This document shows, in pieces, positions 8,301-16,592 of a stretch of DNA of 34,878 nucleotides (position 1 is the stretch's first letter; each line of letters opens with the position of its first letter). Both the position numbers and the translations under genes were made by a program. The stretch comes from a virus, in IMG/VR virus record IMGVR_UViG_3300010885_004898, positions 1 through 34,878 of that record. One strand, written 5' to 3'. Under the pieces are notes generated by a model. It made no database searches, was not told where the DNA came from, and was given only the letters and a program-made list of their open reading frames with translations.

Positions 8301-10747
8301 ATGGAACAGTATTGCATCAGGCGTTTAATCCTGAGAGTGGATATGCAGATATTGCTCTTTCTAATCTGTCTGCCGATGGAACTACTAAATCAATGTCTAT
8401 CAGTGCGGGAGACACTTACAACAGTGCAATTCGTGCTTACCGTAAAAAGAACTATGTAGACGTTAACCCTGATGATCCAACATATTTTTCTGGTGTTGCT
8501 TCTGCTCTTGCCCAAATGAAGTATTCGGATCTAGGTGCTCGTATTATCCGTGGCGATTCTCTAGATGATGTTGCTGATTTCCTCTATCGAGATAACGAGG
8601 GTCGGCAAATCTTTGAGTTTATTGTTCATGGCGAAAACGCTGTAGGCCGAAAACTAGAACTAACTCAAGAAGTGGCATATCAAATTGCTGCGCAGACACG
8701 TACCCGATACATGCAGATAGCCCCATCTCCTGAACTTCAGGACTATATGCGTGGCATGTTAATCAGTAAAGATTTTTACAACGGCGAGACTGTGAAAAGT
8801 TTTCTGTCTAAGTCTGGAGCAGATGGAACTCCACTATACGAACTGAAGCCAGTGGTTGGACATATTGCCGAAGAACTTGGAACTAAGAGTGTTCGTCAAA
8901 CAATCAACCACATTACTCAGGCTGGAATGAAATGGCTTGGAACAATCCCTGAGGACGCTTTTGTTCGCGCACCGTTTTATGGAAAGCGGTATGAGGACAC
9001 CCTAAAGCAAATGATTAAAAATCTTCAGGAACAAATTGGTGAAGAAGGCAAAATTACTTGGAAGGAATATCAAATCCTGATGAGGAGCGCACATCGGCGT
9101 GCTCTGAAGGATACTAAGGAATGGATGTTCACTATTGAACGTCGCACAAACCTTGGTATTTATGGTGAGGTTGCTATTCCGTTTGTTAGCGCAACCCAAA
9201 ACTCTGTAACAACTGTTGGTCGTCTTTTGTGGAAAGACCCAACTGTTGGTGTCCTAATGACTGATCTTTACCGTACCCCTGACCGAATGGGTATTAAAGA
9301 CGATCAGGGAAATATTATTATTCCAATCCCACATTCGCTTCTTCCCGATGGACTTGAGGAGCGGTTGGGTATTGAAAATCAAGATAGTTTGAAATTTAGT
9401 CTTAGCAGTGTGAATCTAATTTACCCTCAGTTGGAACAAGGAACTCTTTTCCAATTTGGACCTATTGTTGCAGTACCAACAACTATGTTTGTTAATGCTG
9501 GATTGTTTGGCACTCCTGATACTCCAGGTCCTTTGAAGGTGATTCCTGGTGGTGAAGCCTTGTGGAATATTTATAAAGATCACACATTTGGTAGTGGTGG
9601 TTCGCAGGGAATCCCTACCGATATTTTGACTTCGCTTTTTCCATCTACCGCTAATCGTCTTATCCAGTTGCTGCAAAAAACTGACAACAGAACGTATGCA
9701 ACGTTGTATAACGCTAATATGCACGCTGAGATTCTTAAGTGGCGAGCAGGTATGCGGGATGAGCCGACAAAGGGCGAAATAACAACAATGACAGATAACC
9801 TGACAATGTTGAAATTGTTTGCTAATGCTGGTTCTGCGTTCCCCCCACAGTATGAGAATAACCTTGGTCTTGTTACTGATTTGTATACGTCATACCAAAC
9901 TAAATATGGTGACGATGCAGATAAGATGTTTGTGCAAAACTATGGTGCAGACCTTTTGATTGCTAAGAATTTGGGTATGTCTAAGAGTCCAGTTCAAGCC
10001 AATGAGGGAATGGCTACTACAGCCAGAAAGTATGACTCTCTTATTGGTAGCGTCGCAGCAGAGTTAGCAGATCGTGGAGACCTTTCGGTCCTCTCAGTTC
10101 TTTTTAACGATAACCCAAATGCACTATTTGATGGGTCTATCTACTCCTGGCAGATGTCTAATAACATTCCAGGAGTAAGCGAACTATGGCGGCAGCGGCT
10201 TACTCCCGAAGAAGCATTGCTTAATGACTCTAAGAATGCAGGCTGGACTAAGAGTCTTCAGTACATAGAGCAACTAGATGCTCGCCTTGCTTCAATGGGT
10301 TTGTCTTCCTATGACTATGCGCCAGGTCTTAAGGCGGAAAAGGATAACTTTATTGCTGGAATGGCGGCTGATCCGTTGTATTCCGCGTGGGCGCGAGACT
10401 GGCAGGAGAATGGGGCTAGCCGTACTACTAGCACGGTAATGCTTATGCAGTCAGCCCTAAAGGACCCAACTTTCTTGAAAGACCATATGGAATCTCCTGT
10501 TTGGAATGCCGCTTCTCAATACCTTCAGGGAAGAGCGCAGGTGCAAAATGCTCTCTTAGCGACTGGTGGAGGAAGTATTGATAGTAATGTAAATACTGGG
10601 ACAAAGCAGTGGTGGGATTCATTTAGGGCTAGCCTTAAGAATACAATTCCTTCCTGGGCGCCGTTTGCAAATCGGTTCTTAGATGGGGATGACGATCCGC
10701 AGAATCCTGGAATCTCATTTGGTACGACTCTGGTTGGAGGACGGTAA
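5339..10747 (+). CDS. Very large virion protein, candidate internal/ejection protein (1802 aa)
   Basis: This gene fills about 15 percent of the window. The N-terminal 80 residues are polar and low-complexity. The region around residues 90-250 is rich in Gly/Ala amphipathic and hydrophobic stretches (DAVFSTVADPLLFAGKFSSL). The rest is mostly helical with long charged segments. Residues around 1250-1290 (ALKDTKEWMFTIERRTNLGI then YGEVAIPFVSATQNS) resemble a conserved block I associate with very large phage virion proteins. I see no lysozyme, transglycosylase or polymerase motif. In short-tailed phages such proteins are packed in the head and injected to build a channel through the cell envelope. 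Its place between portal and scaffold supports a virion role; the ejection role is inference. Confidence 0.75.
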   Translation: MSSRNDKKPKKGLSTASEFLTTHNWTAEDFNLGSSTAPPAQIGTQPITPLGTVSNTTANMSTPLDRAKIQQVLQNPEQIKAAEGPVAAATGFLAKLFDYSDTQDNPIEWAWDGTWRTLGWGYDRINQGASWAVSAAPGGIQTFSLDQAGQISYGQAALAAGAENVKNFGPMGQALNVVTSPFSLIGGALAQGDMAGPLGKKGFDVTNVEDRKAAFEDSAVGKWASGLSDAVFSTVADPLLFAGKFSSLAKLKYLDNIYQGSKGIDRLRADFVASAGKDFAEKAPIAQFAARTAAVDAVTGKKVLSYQEIATRLRGATGQEELASALYHNTDEHVAELIMRYGFNDIEAGAELTARRPAIGLAVVRKQRERAMEIVAREPEQRAYWKKQALDSATALDAEMKNVAEGSDVWNQLRLARDNAQETYSAIVDNRLHEIDNVTTTPEVEALLGRELDDLVANNGSLRKFLGDEMARVSETSNSFVGSTRGFSVNNRFGRAVEKSRMKRVEQAVQTAGTRGAMKATGRKITLEDGSTADEMRRLKIWDRNEFGANGFTRAVRVWRWFGEENPSGFITTKGTGALDSWREIKAVLDDVDIYSGQSRNITLKDGSSIAVGGLENKNKMVGWYMDAVRNNTAGNEAAQVALARIEDQIFKDISAWHGIKPEIAKALQAKAAGKRNQVMSDMADKNKAFWIDDDGTKNKAPWLESQIQNGTYMLNYRSYNKLARMHSESPFIKSIDEKVQFVGDNAKNAYDIFNELWRPAVLLRLGYTQRNVMEGLFRSTAYAFSLDPIRMAAVQAGLSPRNAYMKYAIRKAGDRAEAIAKAGEHAASGLVQSPRYAKWLTNEIKNRDLETLKFEEYISAPGGLIEDTSEEAKNFMVDFYNSQQKRYLDAHAAARKAGAGTDELSEIKHMADRAGAESSRVSKINSFTGETADSMQTLDNLRYLDTWLNDSIARREALNNPLSAADLFRQQGAAKRRVYDGVIQAPDGTVLHQAFNPESGYADIALSNLSADGTTKSMSISAGDTYNSAIRAYRKKNYVDVNPDDPTYFSGVASALAQMKYSDLGARIIRGDSLDDVADFLYRDNEGRQIFEFIVHGENAVGRKLELTQEVAYQIAAQTRTRYMQIAPSPELQDYMRGMLISKDFYNGETVKSFLSKSGADGTPLYELKPVVGHIAEELGTKSVRQTINHITQAGMKWLGTIPEDAFVRAPFYGKRYEDTLKQMIKNLQEQIGEEGKITWKEYQILMRSAHRRALKDTKEWMFTIERRTNLGIYGEVAIPFVSATQNSVTTVGRLLWKDPTVGVLMTDLYRTPDRMGIKDDQGNIIIPIPHSLLPDGLEERLGIENQDSLKFSLSSVNLIYPQLEQGTLFQFGPIVAVPTTMFVNAGLFGTPDTPGPLKVIPGGEALWNIYKDHTFGSGGSQGIPTDILTSLFPSTANRLIQLLQKTDNRTYATLYNANMHAEILKWRAGMRDEPTKGEITTMTDNLTMLKLFANAGSAFPPQYENNLGLVTDLYTSYQTKYGDDADKMFVQNYGADLLIAKNLGMSKSPVQANEGMATTARKYDSLIGSVAAELADRGDLSVLSVLFNDNPNALFDGSIYSWQMSNNIPGVSELWRQRLTPEEALLNDSKNAGWTKSLQYIEQLDARLASMGLSSYDYAPGLKAEKDNFIAGMAADPLYSAWARDWQENGASRTTSTVMLMQSALKDPTFLKDHMESPVWNAASQYLQGRAQVQNALLATGGGSIDSNVNTGTKQWWDSFRASLKNTIPSWAPFANRFLDGDDDPQNPGISFGTTLVGGR

Positions 10748-11547
10748 TGGCAGGACCAAATATTGGATATACCCCTGGGGTTCCTTATGCTCCATATAAA
10801 ACCCCAGCGCTTCCGCCTATGGGTGGGACAGGAACTCCTGCGCAAGGTATACCAAGTCAGCCTCCTATCGGAGCTAACCCTAACTACAACGCTTTTATTT
10901 ATACACAAAATGGACAGCCTGTTTATTGGGATGTTAGTAGTGGCAAAAAGCGTTTTGACATTCTGAACAGGGAGCAGCAGGACAACCTTATTGCCAGTAT
11001 GGATAGTGCTTATGGCAAGGGTAAGTGGAAATACGCAGATATGCGTAAGGGCTGGGATGCTGCTCTTGACATGTCTGCCAGTTACAAGGCTGCATATGGG
11101 CAAGACGTTTCAGTCTTTGATACTTTTGCTGCTCGCGCGAAGGCTAACTCATCTAACGGCATGACGATGGGTGGCGTTCTTGGTGGCGGTGGTGCTGGTG
11201 GAGTTAGTTCATCTATTAGCAAATCAGTTCAATTAACTGATCCAACTACAGCGCGTGGTCTTATTGATAATGCCTTATCGTCTTATCTTGGCCGTAAAGC
11301 CAATACTAAAGAACAGCAGGCATTCTTTAAGGCTCTTAATGTTCAAGAGCAGAGAAATCCAACTATTACTAGTACGACTTCAGTTAGTGGTAAAGGTTCG
11401 TCAAGTAGTTCTTCTACTACAACTGGAGGGTTTAGTCCCTCAACATTTGCTCAAGAATGGGCTGCTGGGCAGGAAGGTTCTGGAGAGTTTCAGGCCGCAA
11501 CTTCTCTATTGGACACGTTTATTAAGTCGATTGGAGCGAAAGTCTGA
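10747..11547 (+). CDS. Hypothetical virion protein (266 aa)
   Basis: It starts at TAATG after GGAGG. The N-terminus is Pro/Gly-rich (GPNIGYTPGVPYAPYKTPAL). Residues about 60-120 look like a compact helical domain. There follow a glycine linker (GGVLGGGGAGG, about residue 143), a helical domain, a serine-rich run (SGKGSSSSSSTTTGG) and a short helical tail. Domains joined by Gly/Ser linkers suit a structural or ejection-associated protein. It belongs to a coupled set of three genes (10747-13609) behind the giant virion protein. No family recognised. Confidence 0.7.
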   Translation: MAGPNIGYTPGVPYAPYKTPALPPMGGTGTPAQGIPSQPPIGANPNYNAFIYTQNGQPVYWDVSSGKKRFDILNREQQDNLIASMDSAYGKGKWKYADMRKGWDAALDMSASYKAAYGQDVSVFDTFAARAKANSSNGMTMGGVLGGGGAGGVSSSISKSVQLTDPTTARGLIDNALSSYLGRKANTKEQQAFFKALNVQEQRNPTITSTTSVSGKGSSSSSSTTTGGFSPSTFAQEWAAGQEGSGEFQAATSLLDTFIKSIGAKV

Positions 11548-12584
11548 TGGTTGCGCCACGTAAGACACCTCAGAGAATGACTGCTAAGCAGCAGCAGGCT
11601 AAGCGTGATGCTAAAGCAGGCGGATACATAGATAAGAATCTTGATGGGGTTGTTGATGTTGATCCGTTAAGTCGTGAAGAAATGGCTGCCCAGTATCAGT
11701 CTGCGCTTGGTTTGATTTATTCGGTTCCTGAGATTACTGATATTTTTGATAAGGCCGTTAAGCAGCAATGGGTAGGTGCTGATGGTCAAGCCAAGTTTAA
11801 TGCGGCTGTTCAAAACAGTAACTGGTACAGAACTAACAATAGTTATTTTCGTACGGCTTGGGCTTCTGAGCATTTTGGCATGAAAGATGGTCAGCCAAGT
11901 GCTGACTGGCAAACGTCCGTTGATGCTGCTCATCAAGCAGTCCAAAATCGAGCAAACCAAATAGGTTCTGATCTTTCACCTGAAGAGGTTAATGCTCTTT
12001 CCCGCCGCTACTTGTATGAGGGATGGGGTGAGCAAGGTCGCGGTAATCTTTTGGATCAGGCTCTTAGCGAAGAAATTACTTATCTTCCTGATGGTCGTGG
12101 CGTTGCCAGCATGAAGGGTTCTTCGGGAAATCTTTATGACGATCTCAAGGCTGTTGCTACCGCTAATGGCATGAACTACAGCGATAACTATTACTTGTCT
12201 GCGGCTAAGTCCGTTGCTTCTCAACTCACTACTACTGATGACTGGTTGCGGGATATCCGTGAACAGGCAGCGGGAATGTTTCCTGTATATGCAGACAAAA
12301 TTAGTAAGGGGGTAAATGTTTCTGATTTGGCCTCTAACTATGTCAACACAATGGCGCAGGAACTAGAGATTGACCCCAATACTATTAGCCTGAATGACCC
12401 GTATATTAGGTCTGCTCTTACAGGAAATGACCAGAATGGTGCTCCTGTTGCAATGAGTCTTTGGGATTTTCAGCGTAAGTTGCGGGATGATCCACGTTGG
12501 ATGAATACAAATAAGGCACAAAATGATGTTACGTCTGCTGCTGGAAAGATCATGCAAATGTTCGGTTTAATGGGTAGGGGTTAA
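11547..12584 (+). CDS. Hypothetical virion protein (345 aa)
   Basis: It is coupled to the previous gene by TGATG. The N-terminus is basic (PRKTPQRMTAKQQQAKRDAK) and is followed by a YIDKNLDGVVDVDPLS stretch that resembles a calcium-binding-type Asp loop. The body is helical with many Trp/Tyr pairs (NWYRTNNSYFRTAWASEHFG) and ends in DPRWMNTNKAQND. I recognise no enzyme motif. With its neighbours it probably forms an internal-core or ejection complex. Confidence 0.7.
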   Translation: MVAPRKTPQRMTAKQQQAKRDAKAGGYIDKNLDGVVDVDPLSREEMAAQYQSALGLIYSVPEITDIFDKAVKQQWVGADGQAKFNAAVQNSNWYRTNNSYFRTAWASEHFGMKDGQPSADWQTSVDAAHQAVQNRANQIGSDLSPEEVNALSRRYLYEGWGEQGRGNLLDQALSEEITYLPDGRGVASMKGSSGNLYDDLKAVATANGMNYSDNYYLSAAKSVASQLTTTDDWLRDIREQAAGMFPVYADKISKGVNVSDLASNYVNTMAQELEIDPNTISLNDPYIRSALTGNDQNGAPVAMSLWDFQRKLRDDPRWMNTNKAQNDVTSAAGKIMQMFGLMGRG

Positions 12585-12586
12585 TT

Positions 12587-13609
12587 GTGGCTACGAAGCA
12601 GACTAGATTTGAGAATCCGTTTGGGCTTACGGGTCTTGACAATTACATTACTCAGGATGTTCCAGATGTCCCTACAGGGAATACTGAGGTGGTAGATCCT
12701 AACTCTGCTTCTGCTGTGCAAACCCAGGCTGATACGGCGGCTAAGGCGCGTCTTGATGCTCAGTTGGCTGCTGATGCGGAGGCAAGGGTTACTCAGGAAA
12801 CTACTCGCCAAAATAATGCTATTCAGGTTGTGCAGGCACTTCTTGCGCAATATAACCTTAGTTCGCTATATAATACTGTAGTTAATTATGTCAAGAGTGG
12901 ATATGATCCTGAGGCTATTTCCGTTCTTATTAGAACTACACCCGAATATCAGCAACGGTTTCCCGCAATGGCAGCACTCTCCTCTAAAGGGCGTGCTATC
13001 TCTGAGGCTGACTACATTAATTTTGAGCAGCAAGCATCAGGTCTAGAACGCCGATATGGACTTCCTGAAGGAATGCTCATGGGGAATGTTACGGAACTTT
13101 TGACTAATGAAGTTTCTGCTACAGAACTTAATGACCGTGTTGTCTTGGCTTCAGCGGCTTCAATTCAAGCGCCCCAAGAAATCAAGGATACGTTCAAGAA
13201 TTATTATGGGATTGATTCAGGCGGCATGACTGCCTATTTCCTTGATCCCGATAAAGCCATTCCTCTTCTAGAAAAGCAATTTGCTTCTAGTGTTATTGGA
13301 AGTGAGGCAACCCGCCAGGGCGTGGGAATTGACGTATATGGCGCTGAGAACCTTCAAAGTCTAGGTATCACTCAGGACCAAGCCCGTAGCGGTTTTGGGA
13401 CTGTAGCGGCTTCTAAGGGGCTTACAGCAGGTGCTGGAGACACAGTGTCTCAACAGGAACTTGTTGCTGGAACTCTTGGCAAGGATCAGGCCGCTCAACA
13501 AAACATTGAACGAGCCGCTTCTTCCAGAGTTGGCAGGTTCCAAGGTGGCGGAAACTTTGCCCAGCAGAATGGTCAGAATGTTGGCCTAAGTTCTTCTGAG
13601 ACACGCTGA
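12587..13609 (+). CDS. Hypothetical virion protein (340 aa)
   Basis: It starts with GTG two bases after the previous stop, with AGGGG upstream. Residues 55-90 are a strongly charged helix, probably coiled coil (KARLDAQLAADAEARVTQET). The segment TTPEYQQRFPAMAALSSKGR ending in ISEADYINFE is a pattern I associate with phage virion or internal proteins, though I cannot name the family. The C-terminus is Gln/Gly/Ser-rich. It is the last gene before a 237-base gap that precedes the scaffold gene. Confidence 0.7.
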   Translation: MATKQTRFENPFGLTGLDNYITQDVPDVPTGNTEVVDPNSASAVQTQADTAAKARLDAQLAADAEARVTQETTRQNNAIQVVQALLAQYNLSSLYNTVVNYVKSGYDPEAISVLIRTTPEYQQRFPAMAALSSKGRAISEADYINFEQQASGLERRYGLPEGMLMGNVTELLTNEVSATELNDRVVLASAASIQAPQEIKDTFKNYYGIDSGGMTAYFLDPDKAIPLLEKQFASSVIGSEATRQGVGIDVYGAENLQSLGITQDQARSGFGTVAASKGLTAGAGDTVSQQELVAGTLGKDQAAQQNIERAASSRVGRFQGGGNFAQQNGQNVGLSSSETR

Positions 13610-13669
13610 TAGTAAGCCTCTTGCACTAATTGCTTTTAACGTGCATACTTCAGGTAGTGCTTGACTTGG

Positions 13670-13686
13670 CCCTGCCGAAAGGCGGG
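13670..13686 (+). terminator. GNRA-tetraloop hairpin (processing site or weak terminator)
   Basis: CCCTGCCGAAAGGCGGG can pair as CCUGCC/GGCGGG with one G-U pair around a GAAA loop, or as CCC/GGG plus GCC/GGC with a bulged U. There is no U-tract after it, so it is either not a classical intrinsic terminator or an RNA-processing or stability element between the accessory virion genes and the capsid genes. Confidence 0.35.
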
Positions 13687-13740
13687 TGTGCTAACTCAGA
13701 GCCTTTCCAGTGCGGCGTTGGCCTGTCGTGTCTGCGTATC

Positions 13741-13768
13741 TTGGCTATTCATTAATTCTGTTTATGAC
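13741..13768 (+). promoter_or_regulatory. Possible promoter for scaffold-capsid genes
   Basis: TTGGCT (13741-13746) and TATGAC (13763-13768) are separated by 16 bases, a modest match to sigma70 boxes. It lies in the only sizeable gap within the structural operon, 79 bases before the scaffold start. Internal promoters for capsid genes are common, but the match is weak. Confidence 0.3.
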
Positions 13769-13846
13769 ACCTTGTTATAGGCATCCACGTTATACCTCCG
13801 TCCAGTTCTCCCGATTGGGCGTGTAAAGGAAAGGGAAGGGCAAATT

Positions 13847-14320
13847 ATGTCTGACAACTACATTGAAGACGACATCGAAACTGACGACATTGAAGATTCA
13901 GCCAACGATGGAAGCCCCCGTGGTCTCCGCCGTGCAGCGAATAAATCAAAGAAGTTGGAATCGGAACTCGCAGCAGCACGCCGCGAACTAGCGTTTACGA
14001 AGGCAGGAATCAATCCTGATGATCCACGAATGAAGTATTTCGTTCGCGGTTATGACGGAGAGATGACAGCAGATTCGGTACGCCAAGCGGCTCTTGACGC
14101 GGGTTTTCTAACATCACAGGCTTCTGAAAATAGCAGGGTTCAGCAACAGGCAGCCGCCTCGCAGGATCGGGTTATGACGGCGGCAGCAGGCGCAATTATG
14201 GAGGATTCCTCCGAAGAAGCAGCCTACGCCCGTATGGAAGCAGCGATGGAGGAGGGCGGAGTCGATGCAATGTTAGACGTTGCCCGACAGTACGGAATCC
14301 CAATCGCTACCGAACAGTAA
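13847..14320 (+). CDS. Scaffolding protein (putative)
   Basis: This 157-residue acidic protein lies directly before the major capsid gene, the classic position of the scaffold that guides prohead assembly and is then removed. The N-terminus is very acidic (MSDNYIEDDIETDDIEDSAN). Residues 25-50 form a charged coiled-coil-type helix (RRAANKSKKLESELAAARRE), then a Gln/Ala-rich helix and a Glu-rich segment. Composition, length and location all fit a scaffold; there is no sequence signature. The ribosome binding site is the purine-rich AAAGGAAAGGGAAGGG. Confidence 0.7.
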   Translation: MSDNYIEDDIETDDIEDSANDGSPRGLRRAANKSKKLESELAAARRELAFTKAGINPDDPRMKYFVRGYDGEMTADSVRQAALDAGFLTSQASENSRVQQQAAASQDRVMTAAAGAIMEDSSEEAAYARMEAAMEEGGVDAMLDVARQYGIPIATEQ

Positions 14321-14330
14321 AGGAAATACA

Positions 14331-15368
14331 ATGCCTGCTGGTACTGGAACCGCTGGTTCTAATCAGAACGGCCCCGCAACGTCCCCAATGTACTCACCTG
14401 GTGAGATCGTTACCGCTGCTGGTCCGTTGTCCATCAATGCCCCTGCCCCCATTGTCGATATCACCCTTGGTAGCCAGTTTGTTACCAAGGCATACGACCT
14501 TGCGGTCTACCCCGCTCTGCGTCCCGAACTCATTTTCGATCAATTCGCAACGGTTCGCGCAACCAACACCACCCACCGTGGCGGTTCGGTTCGCTTCTCA
14601 TTCGTCGATGACATCAGCGAGCAGACTACTCCGCTCCTTGAGAACCTTGACGTTGACTCCGTAACCCTCAACAGCAAGGCACTCACCGTGTCCATGCGTG
14701 AGTACGGCACGGCAGTCACCAACACCGCCCTCATCCGTGGCACGAGCATGATCTCGCTCGATCCGCTGATCGCAGAGCGCGTGGGCTACAACGCTGGCCT
14801 GTCAATCGACACCCTGTGCCGTACGGCTCTTGATGCCACCACGGTCACCTACGATGACGGCTCCACGGCCACCATCGGTTCCATTGGCACTACGGCCACC
14901 CCGCTTTCGGGTGCGACTCTGCGCCAGGGTGTTGCGCGACTGCGTGCAGCCAACGTTCGTCCGTTGCGTGGCGGTAACTATGTTGCTGTCATTAGCCCGT
15001 ACCAGGCTCAGCAGATCATGTCAGAGACCACTGACACGGGCTGGCGCTGGATGGTTGGATACTCCAACAACGATGCACCGTCAGGCAACAGCGTGTTCAT
15101 GGGTGAAGTTGGAACCTACGAAGGTGTTCGCATCATCGTTAACAACCACCTCACGAACCAGGGTCAGGGCTACCTGATGGGTGCTGAGGCACTTGCTAAG
15201 GCGTTCTCTACGGCTCCTAACTTTGGGCCGAACCCGAAGACTGTGGTTTCTCCCGTAGTCGATAAGTTGAGGCGTTTTGCATCCGTTGGCTGGTACCACC
15301 TCGTTGGGTACTCGGTCTTCCGTGCAGAGGCTCTGCTTCAGATCAAGACTCAAGCAACGCTGGTCTAA
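14331..15368 (+). CDS. Major capsid protein (N4 gp56-like)
   Basis: The ATG at 14331 with GGAA upstream is chosen over an in-frame ATG at 14280 that lies inside the scaffold gene. The 345-residue product has the layout of the N4-gp56-type capsid family: a flexible N-terminus, then DLAVYPALRPELIFDQFATV, a beta segment GGSVRFSFVDD, the SMREYGTAVTNTALIRG region, and a C-terminal domain with GEVGTYEGVRIIVNN. It would form the HK97-fold shell. Codon choice is visibly different from the genes before it, with many C-ending codons, as expected for the most highly made virion protein. A strong hairpin follows 8 bases after the stop. Confidence 0.8.
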   Translation: MPAGTGTAGSNQNGPATSPMYSPGEIVTAAGPLSINAPAPIVDITLGSQFVTKAYDLAVYPALRPELIFDQFATVRATNTTHRGGSVRFSFVDDISEQTTPLLENLDVDSVTLNSKALTVSMREYGTAVTNTALIRGTSMISLDPLIAERVGYNAGLSIDTLCRTALDATTVTYDDGSTATIGSIGTTATPLSGATLRQGVARLRAANVRPLRGGNYVAVISPYQAQQIMSETTDTGWRWMVGYSNNDAPSGNSVFMGEVGTYEGVRIIVNNHLTNQGQGYLMGAEALAKAFSTAPNFGPNPKTVVSPVVDKLRRFASVGWYHLVGYSVFRAEALLQIKTQATLV

Positions 15369-15376
15369 TCTGGTCC

Positions 15377-15419
15377 GACCCCTCCCTCTTCTTTACTCCC
15401 GTTCGGGGAGGGGGGGGTC
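15377..15419 (+). terminator. Strong hairpin after the capsid gene
   Basis: GACCCCTCCCTC (377-388) pairs with the G-rich strand ending GGTC at 15419 to give a 12-bp stem with one wobble pair. A smaller CTCCC/GGGAG hairpin can form inside. No T-tract follows. It would act as a partial terminator or as a 3' stabiliser of capsid mRNA. Confidence 0.5.
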
Positions 15420-15452
15420 ACTCCAAAACTTTGATACTGGGGAAGGTAAGCA

Positions 15453-16592
15453 ATGGCTCCGAAGGATAAGAACTTTCCGATGGCTGGAAAACTTGGCGGC
15501 ATGGGTGGCAAGTACGGTCGTAAGGCTGAGAACCTGACTGCTAAGGAATTGAAGAAGGCTGGTGGCAGTAAGGCTGCTGCTGGTCCTAAGGTATCGATTC
15601 AAGACACTCGCCGCGATTACAGCCGTGGTATCACTCTTGGCCCTAAGGGTAAGCCACTTACGGGTAGCGTCACTCTTGGTAACGGCAACACTGCTGTTTA
15701 CAGGGCTGGCAAGCGCGTCATGAAGGCTACCGCGTTTACCCCCAAGCGCGACGGTGGTGGTGGTGGCGGCGATGGTGGCGATAGTAGAGGAAGCAAAACC
15801 TATAAAGCCCCATCAAAGAATTTGGTAAAGAAAACTGTTTCTGGAGCAGGACGATCTTCTGGTTCATCTGCTGCGGCTGGTATCAGTGGCAGACGCATGG
15901 TTGGCAAGACAACCGCTCCTGGTCCAAAATCTGGTTCTTCTGCTGCTAGTGGCATTGGTAGTTATAAGCCGTCTGTTAAGAAAACTTCTGCTCAAGGTGG
16001 TCCTGCTGTTTATTTAGGTGGTGGGCGTGCTGGAACTTCACAACGTAAGGGTTATACCCCAGATGCGTGGGATATGGATAAGCCATATAGCGCCGCCCAA
16101 GTAGCGGATAAGGCTTTGCTTGTTGCTTCCTTAATTCCTGGTATTGGAGTTGCTGCAAAGGGTGCAAGAACAGCAATGGCAGCGCGCGGTTTGGCTAAAG
16201 TTGGGCTTAAGGGAGTTTCTGGCCGTGCAGCAGATGCTCGTGTTGCTTCTGCTATTAAAGGTTACAAACCAAAGCCTGCTACTTCTTCTGCTAAGCCTGT
16301 TCCCAAAAATCCTGCACCAATTAGACCTGCTGGTTCTAAGCCAGTTCCTAATGCTGGGCCGAAGCGTACTCCACAAACGTCTACTCCTGATAAGCCTGTG
16401 GTAAAGACTCCTGCTCAAAAGGCTGCTGAGACTCGTGCAACTAATAAGGCTAACAAGGCTGCGGAAGCAGCAAAGCAATCTAAGAAGCGTGCTGGCAATA
16501 TTGCCGCGTACAGGCGAAACAGTCTGACTCCCGCTCAGAGAGCGGCTGCTACTCGTAAGGCTAACGCCGCAAAGAAAGGTGGAAAGAAGTAA
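15453..16592 (+). CDS. Very basic Lys/Ala/Gly-rich protein with a hydrophobic segment (379 aa)
   Basis: The ATG at 15453 follows GGGGAAGG. The product has an N-terminal basic part, a glycine run (DGGGGGGDGGDSRGS), Ser/Ala/Gly repeats each holding a G-S-S-A-A-x-G-I core, a hydrophobic, possibly membrane-active stretch at about residues 214-250 (DKALLVASLIPGIGVAAKGA), and a histone-H1-like C-terminus full of K, A and P (KAAETRATNKANKAAEAAKQ). It should bind nucleic acid by charge. Its position right behind the capsid gene suggests packaging with the genome or delivery with it. No family recognised. The next gene starts within its stop codon (TAATG). Confidence 0.75.
   Translation: MAPKDKNFPMAGKLGGMGGKYGRKAENLTAKELKKAGGSKAAAGPKVSIQDTRRDYSRGITLGPKGKPLTGSVTLGNGNTAVYRAGKRVMKATAFTPKRDGGGGGGDGGDSRGSKTYKAPSKNLVKKTVSGAGRSSGSSAAAGISGRRMVGKTTAPGPKSGSSAASGIGSYKPSVKKTSAQGGPAVYLGGGRAGTSQRKGYTPDAWDMDKPYSAAQVADKALLVASLIPGIGVAAKGARTAMAARGLAKVGLKGVSGRAADARVASAIKGYKPKPATSSAKPVPKNPAPIRPAGSKPVPNAGPKRTPQTSTPDKPVVKTPAQKAAETRATNKANKAAEAAKQSKKRAGNIAAYRRNSLTPAQRAAATRKANAAKKGGKK

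Larger units (their letters stand above)
13610..13846 (+). other. Non-coding gap ahead of the head genes
   Basis: These 237 bases contain no convincing ORF, which is striking in a genome where most genes overlap. They hold a GAAA-tetraloop hairpin (13670-13686) and a possible promoter (13741-13768), and end in a purine-rich ribosome binding region (AAAGGAAAGGGAAGGG) before the ATG at 13847. Confidence 0.6.
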
